DNA of 64,000 nucleotides from Bacteroidota bacterium (GTDB lineage Bacteria > Bacteroidota > Bacteroidia > Flavobacteriales > Flavobacteriaceae), in the NCBI GenBank assembly GCA_027592025.1, contig JAQCIQ010000003.1:62001-126000 (forward strand), given 5' to 3'. Of the stretch, positions 45,430 through 53,968 are shown piece by piece. The notes beneath the pieces are model-generated. The model was not told the origin of the DNA. It did not search any database and saw only the letters and a list, made by a program, of their open reading frames with translations. Every line of letters begins with the position of its first letter. Position 1 is the first letter of the stretch. A program made the translations under genes and the position numbers.

Positions 45430-45810
45430 TTAAACATTGGGTATTATAATTTTCAGGTTGGATAACATCTCGTCAGGGTGGCTAATTTGATCTCGGTTAG
45501 CATCATAAATGTCGATGTATTTCCGGGAATCAAGATAATATTTTTTAGGAATAATGCTTAATGTTTCTCCTTTTTTAACGCGGTGCAAGTGGTAGTAGTC
45601 TTTGTTGATTACCGTAATGTCAACCACGAAATCATTTGGTTTCTCTCCCCCAATACTTTTGATCTTTTTGCACAATTGTTTTTGTTCAAATAGGATATTT
45701 ACTACCCCCTGCAAATTAATTTTGCCATCGACTATTGCAATTTTGCCGTTTTTAATCTTGAACTTTTCGCCAAGCTGAAAGACGCTGGCGTACTTAGAAA
45801 GCAGGTCCAT
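45430..45810 (-). CDS. LysM domain protein
   Basis: About 126 residues. The N-terminal 70 residues resemble a BON-type fold (GVVNILFEQKQLCKKIKS); the C-terminus is a LysM domain (HRVKKGETLSIIPKKYY ... IYDANRDQI). The layout is like the small BON-LysM proteins of the KbpA/YgaU group, which bind potassium or peptidoglycan. No signal peptide is seen from the chosen ATG at 45810, so it may be cytosolic; the extension to 45855 adds a hydrophobic-looking stretch but a poor start. Confidence 0.75.
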   Translation of the reverse strand: MDLLSKYASVFQLGEKFKIKNGKIAIVDGKINLQGVVNILFEQKQLCKKIKSIGGEKPNDFVVDITVINKDYYHLHRVKKGETLSIIPKKYYLDSRKYIDIYDANRDQISHPDEMLSNLKIIIPNV

Positions 45811-45909
45811 AAGTAGCTTGTTTAGATATTGGGTTAACGAATATAAAGAAAACAAAGGGTATAGATGTAAAAAAACGCAGATTATTAGCTTATTTTTCAG
45901 GTATAATTG

Positions 45910-45917
45910 TATTTTTG
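45910..45917 (+). promoter_or_regulatory. -7 promoter element TATTTTTG for rpsA
   Basis: Perfect TAnnTTTG placing the rpsA transcript start near 45921, so the leader is about 108 nt, much longer than for other genes here. Confidence 0.6.
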
Positions 45918-45920
45918 CCC

Positions 45921-46028
45921 GCCTTTGAACGCGATTTGGTGGATGTCAAGGGTAGAAAGGAACAATCAGCTTCTGATTTGAATCGCTTTATCCACTTAAG
46001 GTCAGAATACAAAACCAAACCATCAGCA
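45921..46028 (+). promoter_or_regulatory. Structured leader of rpsA, possible autoregulatory element
   Basis: The leader contains a local hairpin AATCAG-CTT-CTGATT (45964-45978) and two longer pairings that cross each other: GCGATT (45931-45936) with AATCGC (45981-45986), and GGTGGAT (45938-45944) with ATCCACT (45990-45996, one wobble). They can form a pseudoknot or two exclusive folds. The in-frame codons upstream of 46029 are read as leader, not protein. Autoregulation by S1 is known in other bacteria; here it is inferred. Confidence 0.45.
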
Positions 46029-47909
46029 ATGGCTGAAAACGAAACACAAGACGAATTATTGAACAACGAGAATTTGTCACAAGAAGCCCCACAAACAGAG
46101 ACTGTTGCATCTGAAACAGTTTTAAAAGAAGAGCCAAAACAATACAATCAAGTTGATCAAGCTCAATTCCTAAAAGACTTCAACTGGGAAAATTATAAAG
46201 AAGGTATCGATGCTTTGGAAGACAAGCAATTGGCCGAATTTGAAAAATTGGTCGCGGCCAATTTTGTGGACACTTTGACCGATGAGGTCGTAAAAGCCAC
46301 TGTAACTCACATTTCGGATAGAGACGTTATTGTAGATATCAATGCCAAATCAGAAGGCGTTATTTCCCTAAATGAATTCCGTTACAATCCAGGATTAAAA
46401 GTTGGTGACACGGTAGAAGTGATGGTAGATGTCCGAGAGGATGCTACAGGTCAATTGGTGTTGTCTCACCGCAAGGCTCGCGCTGTTATGGCATGGGATC
46501 GCGTAAATGCGGCTCATGAGTCTGGAGAAATTGTGAATGGATTTGTGAAATGTCGCACCAAAGGTGGAATGATTGTCGATGTCTTCGGCATTGAGGCTTT
46601 CCTGCCAGGTTCACAAATCGACGTCAAGCCAATTAGAGATTACGATCAATACGTGAATAAAACAATGGAATTCAAAGTGGTTAAAATTAACCATGAATTC
46701 AAAAACGTCGTTGTTTCTCACAAAGCATTGATCGAGGCCGATATCGAAGAACAGAAAAAAGAAATTATTTCTCAACTTGAAAAAGGTCAAGTTCTGGAGG
46801 GTGTGGTCAAAAACATTACTTCATACGGGGTCTTCATGGATCTTGGAGGAGTTGATGGATTGGTTCACATTACTGATCTTTCTTGGTCTCGAATTTCGCA
46901 CCCAAGTGAAATAGTAGAATTGGATCAAAAATTGAATGTAGTAATCTTAGACTTCGATGAAGATAAGTCCAGGATTCAACTAGGTCTAAAACAGCTGAGC
47001 AAACATCCATGGGAAGCTGTTGGTGAAGGCATGAAAGTTGGCGACAAGGTAAAAGGGAAGGTAGCTGTAATAGCCGATTACGGAGCTTTTGTAGAAATCG
47101 CAGACGGTGTCGAAGGATTAGTTCACGTTTCTGAAATGTCTTGGTCAACGCATCTGCGTTCGGCTCAAGATTTCGTTAAGGTTGGACAGGAAATCGATGT
47201 TGAAATTTTAAGCATTGATCAAGAGGAACGCAAGATTTCATTGGGAATCAAGCAATTGTCCTCTGATCCTTGGACCGACATTACCTCAAAATACCCTGTA
47301 GGATCCAGACACAAAGGAGTAGTGCGTAACTTCACAAACTTCGGTGTTTTCTTGGAACTTGAAGAAGGAATCGATGGGTTGATTTATATATCAGACTTGT
47401 CTTGGACCAAGAAGGTCAAGCATCCAAGTGAATTTTGTGCCGTTGGCGATGTGCTAGAAGTAGAAGTTTTAGAATTGGATGTTGAAGGACGTAAACTGAG
47501 TTTAAGTCACAAACACACCATGGACAATCCATGGGACAAATACGAGGCTGAATTTGCCTTGGGAACTGTTCATTCCGCTCAAATCACTGAGATGGTAGAT
47601 AAGGGTGCGACGGTGGAATTCAACGACCATATCGTAGCATTTGTTCCAACACGTCATCTTGAAAAGGAAGACGGTTCTAAATTGACAAAAGGAGAAACAG
47701 CGGAATTTAAAGTTATTGAATTTAACAAAGAATTCAGACGAGTAGTAGCGTCGCACATGGCAATTTTCAAAGAGTCTGAGGCTCAAAATGTCAAAAGTGC
47801 CAGCAAACAGTCGAAACAATCTTCTTCTGAAGACGAATCCAAACCAACTTTTGGAGATGCCAATGAAACGTTGCAGAGGCTGAAAGATGAAATGGAAGGC
47901 AATGCCTAA
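46029..47909 (+). CDS. rpsA: 30S ribosomal protein S1
   Basis: About 626 residues with an acidic N-terminal extension and six S1 RNA-binding repeats, for example KNITSYGVFMDLGGVDGLVH, then IADYGAFVEIADGVEGLVHV and NFTNFGVFLELEEGIDGLIY. The tail is Ser/Lys/Glu-rich. S1 helps mRNA bind the 30S subunit, which matters in a phylum that hardly uses Shine-Dalgarno sequences. I start at 46029 (MAENETQDELL); an in-frame ATG-less extension to 45915 overlaps the promoter and is rejected. A terminator follows. Confidence 0.95.
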   Translation: MAENETQDELLNNENLSQEAPQTETVASETVLKEEPKQYNQVDQAQFLKDFNWENYKEGIDALEDKQLAEFEKLVAANFVDTLTDEVVKATVTHISDRDVIVDINAKSEGVISLNEFRYNPGLKVGDTVEVMVDVREDATGQLVLSHRKARAVMAWDRVNAAHESGEIVNGFVKCRTKGGMIVDVFGIEAFLPGSQIDVKPIRDYDQYVNKTMEFKVVKINHEFKNVVVSHKALIEADIEEQKKEIISQLEKGQVLEGVVKNITSYGVFMDLGGVDGLVHITDLSWSRISHPSEIVELDQKLNVVILDFDEDKSRIQLGLKQLSKHPWEAVGEGMKVGDKVKGKVAVIADYGAFVEIADGVEGLVHVSEMSWSTHLRSAQDFVKVGQEIDVEILSIDQEERKISLGIKQLSSDPWTDITSKYPVGSRHKGVVRNFTNFGVFLELEEGIDGLIYISDLSWTKKVKHPSEFCAVGDVLEVEVLELDVEGRKLSLSHKHTMDNPWDKYEAEFALGTVHSAQITEMVDKGATVEFNDHIVAFVPTRHLEKEDGSKLTKGETAEFKVIEFNKEFRRVVASHMAIFKESEAQNVKSASKQSKQSSSEDESKPTFGDANETLQRLKDEMEGNA

Positions 47910-47920
47910 CCACAATTTTA

Positions 47921-47947
47921 AAACCCTCCTTTATGGAGGGTTTTTTT
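47921..47947 (+). terminator. Intrinsic terminator of rpsA
   Basis: AAACCCTCC (47921-47929), a 5-nt loop and GGAGGGTTT form a hairpin followed by a run of T. It separates rpsA from the pyrR transcript. Confidence 0.9.
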
Positions 47948-47965
47948 ATGAGGAATAAACTCGAA

Positions 47966-47994
47966 TTGAAATACATAAAAATGGCGTAACTTTG
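47966..47994 (+). promoter_or_regulatory. Promoter of the pyrR operon: -33 TTG, 18-bp spacer, -7 TAACTTTG
   Basis: TTG at 47966-47968 and TAACTTTG at 47987-47994. The leader to pyrR is only about 15 nt, leaving no space for a PyrR-type attenuator. Confidence 0.7.
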
Positions 47995-48012
47995 CCAAGT
48001 TAGTGACACAAG

Positions 48013-48552
48013 ATGAGTCAGAAAGAGCTACTTAGCGCACGTGAACTGCAGATCACAATTCGAAGATTGGCCTATCAATTGATTGAAAACCACGGAGATT
48101 TTATAGATACTATTCTAATTGGCATTCAGCCACGTGGAAAAATGTTAGCCAAACGATTGGCCCATATTCTTCAAAATGACTACCACATTCCAAAAATTAC
48201 CATAGGATATTTAGACATTACTTTTTACCGAGATGATTTCCGACGCAGTGCTAAACCAATAGAAGCTAACTCCACTGAAATAGACTTTGTGGTAGAGAAC
48301 AAAAAGGTTGTATTTATTGATGATGTTCTCTATACTGGCCGAAGCATTAGAGCTGCTCTGACTGCCGTTCAAGACTTTGGTCGTCCCGCTCAAATTGAAT
48401 TACTGATATTAATCGACCGACGTTTCAGCAGACATTTGCCAATTCAGCCCGATTATTGTGGCCGACAAGTCGATGCCATTAATGAAGAGCACGTTGTCGT
48501 CAGTTGGAGTGAAATTGAAGGTCAAGACGCAGTGTTTTTAGAAAACCAATGA
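48013..48552 (+). CDS. pyrR: PyrR: pyr regulator / uracil phosphoribosyltransferase
   Basis: A 179-residue PyrR. The PRPP-binding loop VVFIDDVLYTGRSIRAAL, the N-terminal IRRLAYQLIENH and the RRFSRHLPIQPDYCGR segment match. In Firmicutes PyrR binds pyr mRNA with UMP to end transcription and is also a weak uracil phosphoribosyltransferase. No attenuator or PyrR-binding hairpin is seen in front of pyrR or in the 4-bp gap to pyrB, so here it may act mainly as an enzyme or regulate elsewhere. Confidence 0.93.
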   Translation: MSQKELLSARELQITIRRLAYQLIENHGDFIDTILIGIQPRGKMLAKRLAHILQNDYHIPKITIGYLDITFYRDDFRRSAKPIEANSTEIDFVVENKKVVFIDDVLYTGRSIRAALTAVQDFGRPAQIELLILIDRRFSRHLPIQPDYCGRQVDAINEEHVVVSWSEIEGQDAVFLENQ

Positions 48553-48556
48553 TCTG

Positions 48557-49486
48557 ATGAGTGAACTAAGTGTTAACCATTTACTAGGAATCAAGTACCT
48601 CAAGGAAGACGATGTACAATTGATATTTCAAACGGCCGATCAATTCAAAGAGGTGATCAACAGGCCCATCAAAAAGGTACCTTCGCTAAGAGACATTACC
48701 ATCGCCAATTTGTTTTTTGAGAATTCAACCAGAACGAAATTGTCCTTTGAACTGGCGGAGAAAAGGCTGTCTGCCGATGTTGTGAATTTTTCTGAATCTC
48801 AATCCTCGGTCAAAAAAGGCGAAACCCTGATCGACACTGTTCAGAATATTTTATCCATGAAAGTCGACATGGTCGTTATGCGCCACCCCAGTCCGGGAGC
48901 GCCAATTTTTCTTTCAAAGCATATCGATGCGTCTGTAGTCAATGCAGGTGACGGTACCCATGAACATCCAACTCAAGCTCTTTTGGATTGTTACTCCATT
49001 CGCGAGAGATTGGGAGACGTTGCTGGAAAAAAGGTTGTTATAGTTGGCGATGTACTTCACAGCCGTGTAGCCTTGTCGAATATTTTTGCTCTAAAATTAC
49101 TAGGGGCCGAGGTAAAGGTCTGCGGACCAAAAACCTTGTTGCCAAAACACATTGAAAGCTTGGGAGTAGGTGTTGAATCCAACCTCAAGAAGGCACTCGA
49201 ATGGTGTGATGTTGCCAATATGCTTCGCGTTCAGAATGAGCGCATGGTCACGAGTTATTTTCCTTCTACTCGTGAGTATGCCATGCAATATGGCCTGACC
49301 ATGGACATCTTGAGAGACCTGAGTAAAGAAATTGTAATTATGCATCCTGGCCCGATAAACCGCGGGGTAGAAATCACTTCGGAGGTAGCGGATTCTAACT
49401 ACGCCATTATTCTAGATCAGGTTGAAAATGGTGTTGCAGTGCGCATGGCGGTAATGTACCTGTTAGCATCTAAAATCAAAAGGTAA
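48557..49486 (+). CDS. pyrB: Aspartate carbamoyltransferase catalytic subunit
   Basis: A 309-residue ATCase: carbamoyl-phosphate loop FFENSTRTKLSFE, the 80s loop SSVKKGET, VMRHPSPGAP, GDGTHEHPTQALLD, and MHPGPINRG. It makes carbamoyl-aspartate, the second step of pyrimidine synthesis. No regulatory subunit pyrI is adjacent, so it is probably the unregulated class. It lies 4 bp behind pyrR and 9 bp before the next small gene, in a long run of genes up to ppx. Confidence 0.96.
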   Translation: MSELSVNHLLGIKYLKEDDVQLIFQTADQFKEVINRPIKKVPSLRDITIANLFFENSTRTKLSFELAEKRLSADVVNFSESQSSVKKGETLIDTVQNILSMKVDMVVMRHPSPGAPIFLSKHIDASVVNAGDGTHEHPTQALLDCYSIRERLGDVAGKKVVIVGDVLHSRVALSNIFALKLLGAEVKVCGPKTLLPKHIESLGVGVESNLKKALEWCDVANMLRVQNERMVTSYFPSTREYAMQYGLTMDILRDLSKEIVIMHPGPINRGVEITSEVADSNYAIILDQVENGVAVRMAVMYLLASKIKR

Positions 49487-49495
49487 ACGACAATC

Positions 49496-49804
49496 ATGAG
49501 AGACGATTGCATTGTTGTGACAGCAAACGAGGAAGAGATGGTCCTGGAACGATTCAACCAATTGGATTCGATTTCTAAGCACCTTATTCTCGACATGCAT
49601 GATCTTGACTCTGTCTCAGAGTATTGTGCCTCAAAATGTATTGAGGCCAAGGCTCACCTCAAACGAAAATCACTGTCTTTAGTCCTAGTTTTATCCGAAC
49701 AATCCATCCAAGAACTGCCCGAAATACTCTCTGCTGCGCCAACTCTTCGAGAAGCTTATGATGTGGTGGAATTGGAGGAAATGGAGCGAGATTTAGGATT
49801 TTAA
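49496..49804 (+). CDS. Conserved small protein upstream of rnz
   Basis: Not recognised with certainty. A 102-residue acidic, mixed alpha/beta protein (VVTANEEEMVLERF, SLVLVLSEQSIQEL) ending PTLREAYDVVELEEMERDLG, an end that appears conserved in similar genes placed before rnz in Bacteroidota. A STAS-like fold, as in anti-sigma antagonists, is possible but unproven. Gaps of 9 and 10 bp to pyrB and rnz make co-transcription likely. Confidence 0.75.
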   Translation: MRDDCIVVTANEEEMVLERFNQLDSISKHLILDMHDLDSVSEYCASKCIEAKAHLKRKSLSLVLVLSEQSIQELPEILSAAPTLREAYDVVELEEMERDLGF

Positions 49805-49814
49805 ACTTACCGAT

Positions 49815-50720
49815 TTGAAACTGACCATTTTAGGATACCACTCAGCAACTCCCAGAGCAAATGCGAACCCAACATCGCAAATTCTTGAAATAAGAAATCA
49901 CCTTTTTTTGATTGATTGTGGAGAAGGTACCCAAGTTCAATTGAGGAAATTTAAAATCAGTTTCTCTAAGATCAAACACATTTTTATTTCTCACCTCCAT
50001 GGCGACCATGTTTTTGGCCTTATTGGGCTTATCTCTACCTTTAGATTGCTAGGCAGGACTTCAGACCTCCACGTTCATGGTCCTAAAGGTATTAAGGAAT
50101 TGATAGAAGTCCAACTGAAACTCTCGCAGTCAAGAATAGATTATCAATTGATTTTTAACGAATTAACGGGGGACAAAACTCAAGTAGTTTTTGAAGACAA
50201 CAATGTAATAGTCTCATCCATTCCTCTGAATCATAGGATCTACACCAATGGATTTTTGTTTTCAGAAAAACCTTCTGAAAGAAGACTGAACGCACCAGCT
50301 GCTCGAGATACTCAAATAGACAAAGCCTATTTTTCAAAACTGAAACAGGGATTTGATGTCATGAATGAAACTGGGCAATTGATCAAGAACGAAGAGGTCA
50401 CCTTTGATGCACCAAAAACTAAATCGTACGCCTACTGCAGCGACACAGCGTTTTCTCCTGCCATTGTTCCGCTGATTCAAGGTGTGGATTGTCTGTACCA
50501 CGAGTCAACTTTTTTGAACGTGGATGAAGGATTGGCAATCAAAACTTTGCACAGCACGGCTAGACAAGCTGCGGAAATTGCAAAATTGGCCAATGTGAGC
50601 CAATTGATTTTAGGCCATTTTTCGTCGCGTTACGAAGTGGAGGACCATTTTTTACTGGAGGCCAATGAGGTATTTGAAAAGACTTTTTTAGCCGAAAATG
50701 GCAAAGAATTTGTATGGTAA
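49815..50720 (+). CDS. rnz: Ribonuclease Z
   Basis: A 301-residue beta-lactamase-fold endonuclease that cuts tRNA 3' trailers. The metal motif SHLHGDHVFGL, the DCGEGTQVQLR segment, CSDTAFSP, and HSTARQAAEIA / LGHFSSRY are the RNase Z markers. The start codon is TTG (MKLTILGYHSATPRANANPT), matching the family's N-terminus. It follows the small gene by 10 bp; pdxH follows after 51 bp. Confidence 0.95.
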   Translation: MKLTILGYHSATPRANANPTSQILEIRNHLFLIDCGEGTQVQLRKFKISFSKIKHIFISHLHGDHVFGLIGLISTFRLLGRTSDLHVHGPKGIKELIEVQLKLSQSRIDYQLIFNELTGDKTQVVFEDNNVIVSSIPLNHRIYTNGFLFSEKPSERRLNAPAARDTQIDKAYFSKLKQGFDVMNETGQLIKNEEVTFDAPKTKSYAYCSDTAFSPAIVPLIQGVDCLYHESTFLNVDEGLAIKTLHSTARQAAEIAKLANVSQLILGHFSSRYEVEDHFLLEANEVFEKTFLAENGKEFVW

Positions 50721-50771
50721 CATTCTCATAATCACCTTTTTTAGCAAAGGAATTTCTTGTAAATTGCACCC

Positions 50772-51416
50772 ATGCAGCACAATCTGAGTGACTTTAGAAA
50801 ATCTTACCAAAAGGGAGAATTGATTGAATCTCAAATCCCTTTGAATCCGCTCGATTTTTTTAATCAATGGTTTGGTGAAGCAGCCAATCACAAGGGTGTC
50901 GAGGAAGTCAACGCCATGACCGTTGCCACTATTGACGCCGACGGTTTTCCTGGTTCACGTGTTGTTTTGCTGAAAGGTTATAGCGTCGAGGGGTTTGTCT
51001 TCTACACCAATTTTGAAAGCAACAAAGGCAAAGCCATTATTCAAAACCCAAAGGTATGTTTGTCTTTTTTTTGGCCAGCTCTAGAACGTCAAATTATCAT
51101 TAAGGGAGAAGTCGAAAAAGTGAGCGAGGAGGAAAGCACGATTTACTTTAACAGCCGCCCAAGAGGCAGTCAAATTGGCGCTCATGCTTCATCACAGAGC
51201 AGCATAGTGCCTAGTCGAGAGTTTTTGGAAGAACAATTGACTTATTTCGAACAGAAATTCGAAGGAGTTTCAGTGCCTAAACCAACCCATTGGGGTGGGT
51301 TTTTGGTCAGACCCAAATCGATGGAGTTTTGGCAAGGTAGAGCCAACCGATTGCACGACCGTATTCTTTTTACAAAAGATGCGGACCAATGGCAGCGAGT
51401 TAGATTGGCACCCTAA
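50772..51416 (+). CDS. pdxH: Pyridoxamine 5'-phosphate oxidase
   Basis: A 214-residue FMN enzyme that oxidises pyridoxine- or pyridoxamine-phosphate to PLP. Markers: SRVVLLKGYSVEGFVFYTN (FMN binding), RQIIIKGEVEKVSE, SRPRGSQIGAHAS and the C-terminal EFWQGRANRLHDR and QRVRLAP. Full length. PLP is used in this window by ornithine aminotransferase and cysteine desulfurase. Confidence 0.96.
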   Translation: MQHNLSDFRKSYQKGELIESQIPLNPLDFFNQWFGEAANHKGVEEVNAMTVATIDADGFPGSRVVLLKGYSVEGFVFYTNFESNKGKAIIQNPKVCLSFFWPALERQIIIKGEVEKVSEEESTIYFNSRPRGSQIGAHASSQSSIVPSREFLEEQLTYFEQKFEGVSVPKPTHWGGFLVRPKSMEFWQGRANRLHDRILFTKDADQWQRVRLAP

Positions 51417-51430
51417 ATAGAATTACAGCG

Positions 51431-51922
51431 ATGAAAACATTGATACTAATGCGACATGGAAAATCGTCATGGGAACATCCCGTGAGTGATCGTGAGAGAC
51501 CATTGCTGAGAAGAGGCTTGGATGACGCTGCTAAAGTGGCGTCTTTTTTTGCTGAACAGTCCTATGAAATTGATGCTATTTTGAGCAGTCCAGCTGAAAG
51601 GGCATCAATGACTTGCTCCGTTTTTACCTCTGTATTGAATTTTCCTATTAATAAGGTAGTGTACAAGGAAGGATTGTATGACTTTTCAGGAAATTCATTA
51701 GCCGAAGTAGTCTATGGTTTAGATGATTCATTAAATACGGTCATGTTGTTTGGTCACAATTTTGCGCTGACTAATTTGGCCAACTCTTGGGGAGACAAGA
51801 GTATTGAAAACGTCCCGACTGCTGGCTTAGTCGTGCTTTCCTTTTCATCAGACTCATGGAGAGACGTGTCACGAGGCGGCCAAACCGAATTGTTTGTTAA
51901 ACCAAAACAAATTACCATTTGA
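51431..51922 (+). CDS. sixA: SixA-like phosphohistidine phosphatase
   Basis: A 163-residue histidine phosphatase: LMRHGKSSW at the start (catalytic RHG), ILSSPAERA, and the later GHNFALTNLAN with the second catalytic His. SixA removes phosphate from phosphohistidine in HPt domains or PTS proteins. Its position in front of ppk and ppx is common in Bacteroidota and could point to a role in polyphosphate control. Its TGA stop overlaps the TTG start of ppk. Confidence 0.9.
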   Translation: MKTLILMRHGKSSWEHPVSDRERPLLRRGLDDAAKVASFFAEQSYEIDAILSSPAERASMTCSVFTSVLNFPINKVVYKEGLYDFSGNSLAEVVYGLDDSLNTVMLFGHNFALTNLANSWGDKSIENVPTAGLVVLSFSSDSWRDVSRGGQTELFVKPKQITI

Positions 51923-53967
51923 GAGATATCGTTAACACATATGTAAATCGCGACTTAAGTTGGCTCGATTTTAATGCTCGCGTTTTACAAGAGGCAGCTG
52001 ATCAAAGAGTACCAATCATTGACAGACTCCATTTTTTAGGGATTTTTTCCAATAATTTGGATGAATTTTTCAGAGTTCGATATGCCACTATCAAGCGGAT
52101 ACAAATTTCAGGTAAGGATGCTTCCAGCCAATTGGGCGGGATGCAGGCAAGTCCTTTAATGGAGATGATTACAAAAACAGTGATTGATCAGCAATCGGAG
52201 AGTTTGAAAATATTAGACACCATTAGCGCAGAACTTAGGTTGCACAATATTTTCATAATCAACGAGGAAGATATCACTGAAAGCCAAGCTGTATTTTTGA
52301 AGCAGTACTATGAACAAGTGGTGTTTCCAGACTTGGCGATTATCATGCTTGAGGAAAATCACTCTATGCCCATTTTGAGGAATGATGCGGCCTATATGGC
52401 TGTTCGCATGCTGAAGGCCTCCAAATTGACCCAGTATGCCTTAATTGAAATCCAAAAGTCTATTGACAGATTTGTGGTATTGCCCAAAGTCGGTGACAAA
52501 GAATATGTCATCTTGATTGACGATATTTTGAGGTACTTTCTTAAAGACATTTTTAAAATTTTCAATTTCAAATCGATCGAAGCTCATATGATCAAGATCA
52601 CGAGAGATGGGGAATTGGACATCGACAGCGACCTGAGTAAAGGGTTTGTAAGAAAATTGAAAGACAGCTTAAAGGACAGAGAATTGGGTGATCCGGTACG
52701 TTTTGTTTACGACAAGTCGATTAGTGAAGATACACTGAAATTCTTGATGGAAAAGATGGGAATAGATCAAATGGACAGCATTATTCCTGGAGGACGATAC
52801 CATAACCGCCGTGATTATACTCGTTTTCCTGGTTTGGGCAGAAAGGAATTGAGATACCCTAAGATTAATCCCCTTCCTATTCAAGCTTTTGAGCAAGGGA
52901 ATAGCATGTTTGACGTTATCAAAACCCAGGACAAACTGATCTATTCCCCCTATCACTCGTTTTCTTATATTGTTAAATTCTTACGAGAGGCAGCAATAGA
53001 TCCTAAAGTCAAATACATCAAAATCACAATTTATCGTTTGGCCAAGAACTCTCAGATTGCCAGTGCGTTAATTAATGCAGCAAAAAATGGTAAAGAGGTA
53101 ACGGCGTGTATAGAACTACAAGCGAGATTTGACGAGCAAGCCAACATTAAGGCCGCTGAGCAAATGGAAGCCAATGGAGTAAATGTTATTTTTGGGGTTC
53201 AAGGTTTGAAAGTACACAGCAAATTGTGTGTAATTGGTCGATTGGAAAAAAACAAAATCAAACGATACGGTTTCGTAAGTACGGGTAATTTTAATGAGTT
53301 CACGGCACTCTACTATACAGATTTCACCTTACTGACCGCGCATCGGGACATATTGAAGGATTTTGAAAAGGTCTTTAATTTTTTCGAAACGTCTTACAAA
53401 ATTTACCGTTACAAGCACATCATCACTTCTCCAAATCACACCCAATCAAAACTTTATAAGTTGATTGACCACGAAATTGAAAAATCAAGGGCAGGTAAAA
53501 ATGCTTTGATCAAACTTAAAATGAATAGTTTTTCTAACCACAAGTTGGTTGATAAACTCTATGAAGCCAGTAGAGCAGGAGTAAAGATTCAAATGATTGT
53601 TCGCGGTATTTGCTGTTTGGTTCCTGGGGTGAAAGGTATGAGTGAAAATATCGAAGTAATTAGTATTGTCGACAGGTTCCTCGAACACACCAGATTGTTT
53701 ATTTTTGGCGAAGGAGATGATGAACTCATGTACATTTCGTCGGCGGACTGGATGACTCGAAATTTGGAAAATCGAATTGAGGTCAGTTGTCCAATTTATG
53801 ATCCTGAAGTTAAGCGAAGACTCAATGCCGTTTTTAATCTTTGTTGGACTGATAATCAGAAGGCACGAGTAATCAATAATGGGGAACCCAATGCGTACAA
53901 GTTAAGTGGAAATGCGCCAATCCGTTCTCAAATGGAGGCGTTTGAATTAATTGAAAATTATTTATAG
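51919..53967 (+). CDS. ppk1: Polyphosphate kinase 1
   Basis: A 682-residue PPK1 with the N-terminal NRDLSWLDFNARVLQEA, the head and catalytic domains, and the PLD-like motifs with the autophosphorylated His in LKVHSKLCVIGR (about residue 433). It makes long polyphosphate from ATP, reversibly. The start is a TTG in the TTGA overlap with the sixA stop; the family N-terminus rules out a later start. ppx follows at once. Confidence 0.96.
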   Translation: MRDIVNTYVNRDLSWLDFNARVLQEAADQRVPIIDRLHFLGIFSNNLDEFFRVRYATIKRIQISGKDASSQLGGMQASPLMEMITKTVIDQQSESLKILDTISAELRLHNIFIINEEDITESQAVFLKQYYEQVVFPDLAIIMLEENHSMPILRNDAAYMAVRMLKASKLTQYALIEIQKSIDRFVVLPKVGDKEYVILIDDILRYFLKDIFKIFNFKSIEAHMIKITRDGELDIDSDLSKGFVRKLKDSLKDRELGDPVRFVYDKSISEDTLKFLMEKMGIDQMDSIIPGGRYHNRRDYTRFPGLGRKELRYPKINPLPIQAFEQGNSMFDVIKTQDKLIYSPYHSFSYIVKFLREAAIDPKVKYIKITIYRLAKNSQIASALINAAKNGKEVTACIELQARFDEQANIKAAEQMEANGVNVIFGVQGLKVHSKLCVIGRLEKNKIKRYGFVSTGNFNEFTALYYTDFTLLTAHRDILKDFEKVFNFFETSYKIYRYKHIITSPNHTQSKLYKLIDHEIEKSRAGKNALIKLKMNSFSNHKLVDKLYEASRAGVKIQMIVRGICCLVPGVKGMSENIEVISIVDRFLEHTRLFIFGEGDDELMYISSADWMTRNLENRIEVSCPIYDPEVKRRLNAVFNLCWTDNQKARVINNGEPNAYKLSGNAPIRSQMEAFELIENYL

Positions 53968-53968
53968 T

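Noticed and set aside
45915-46028. Extra 38 N-terminal codons on ribosomal protein S1
   Set aside because: They overlap the -7 element, have no similarity to S1 proteins, and the ATG at 46029 gives the usual N-terminus.
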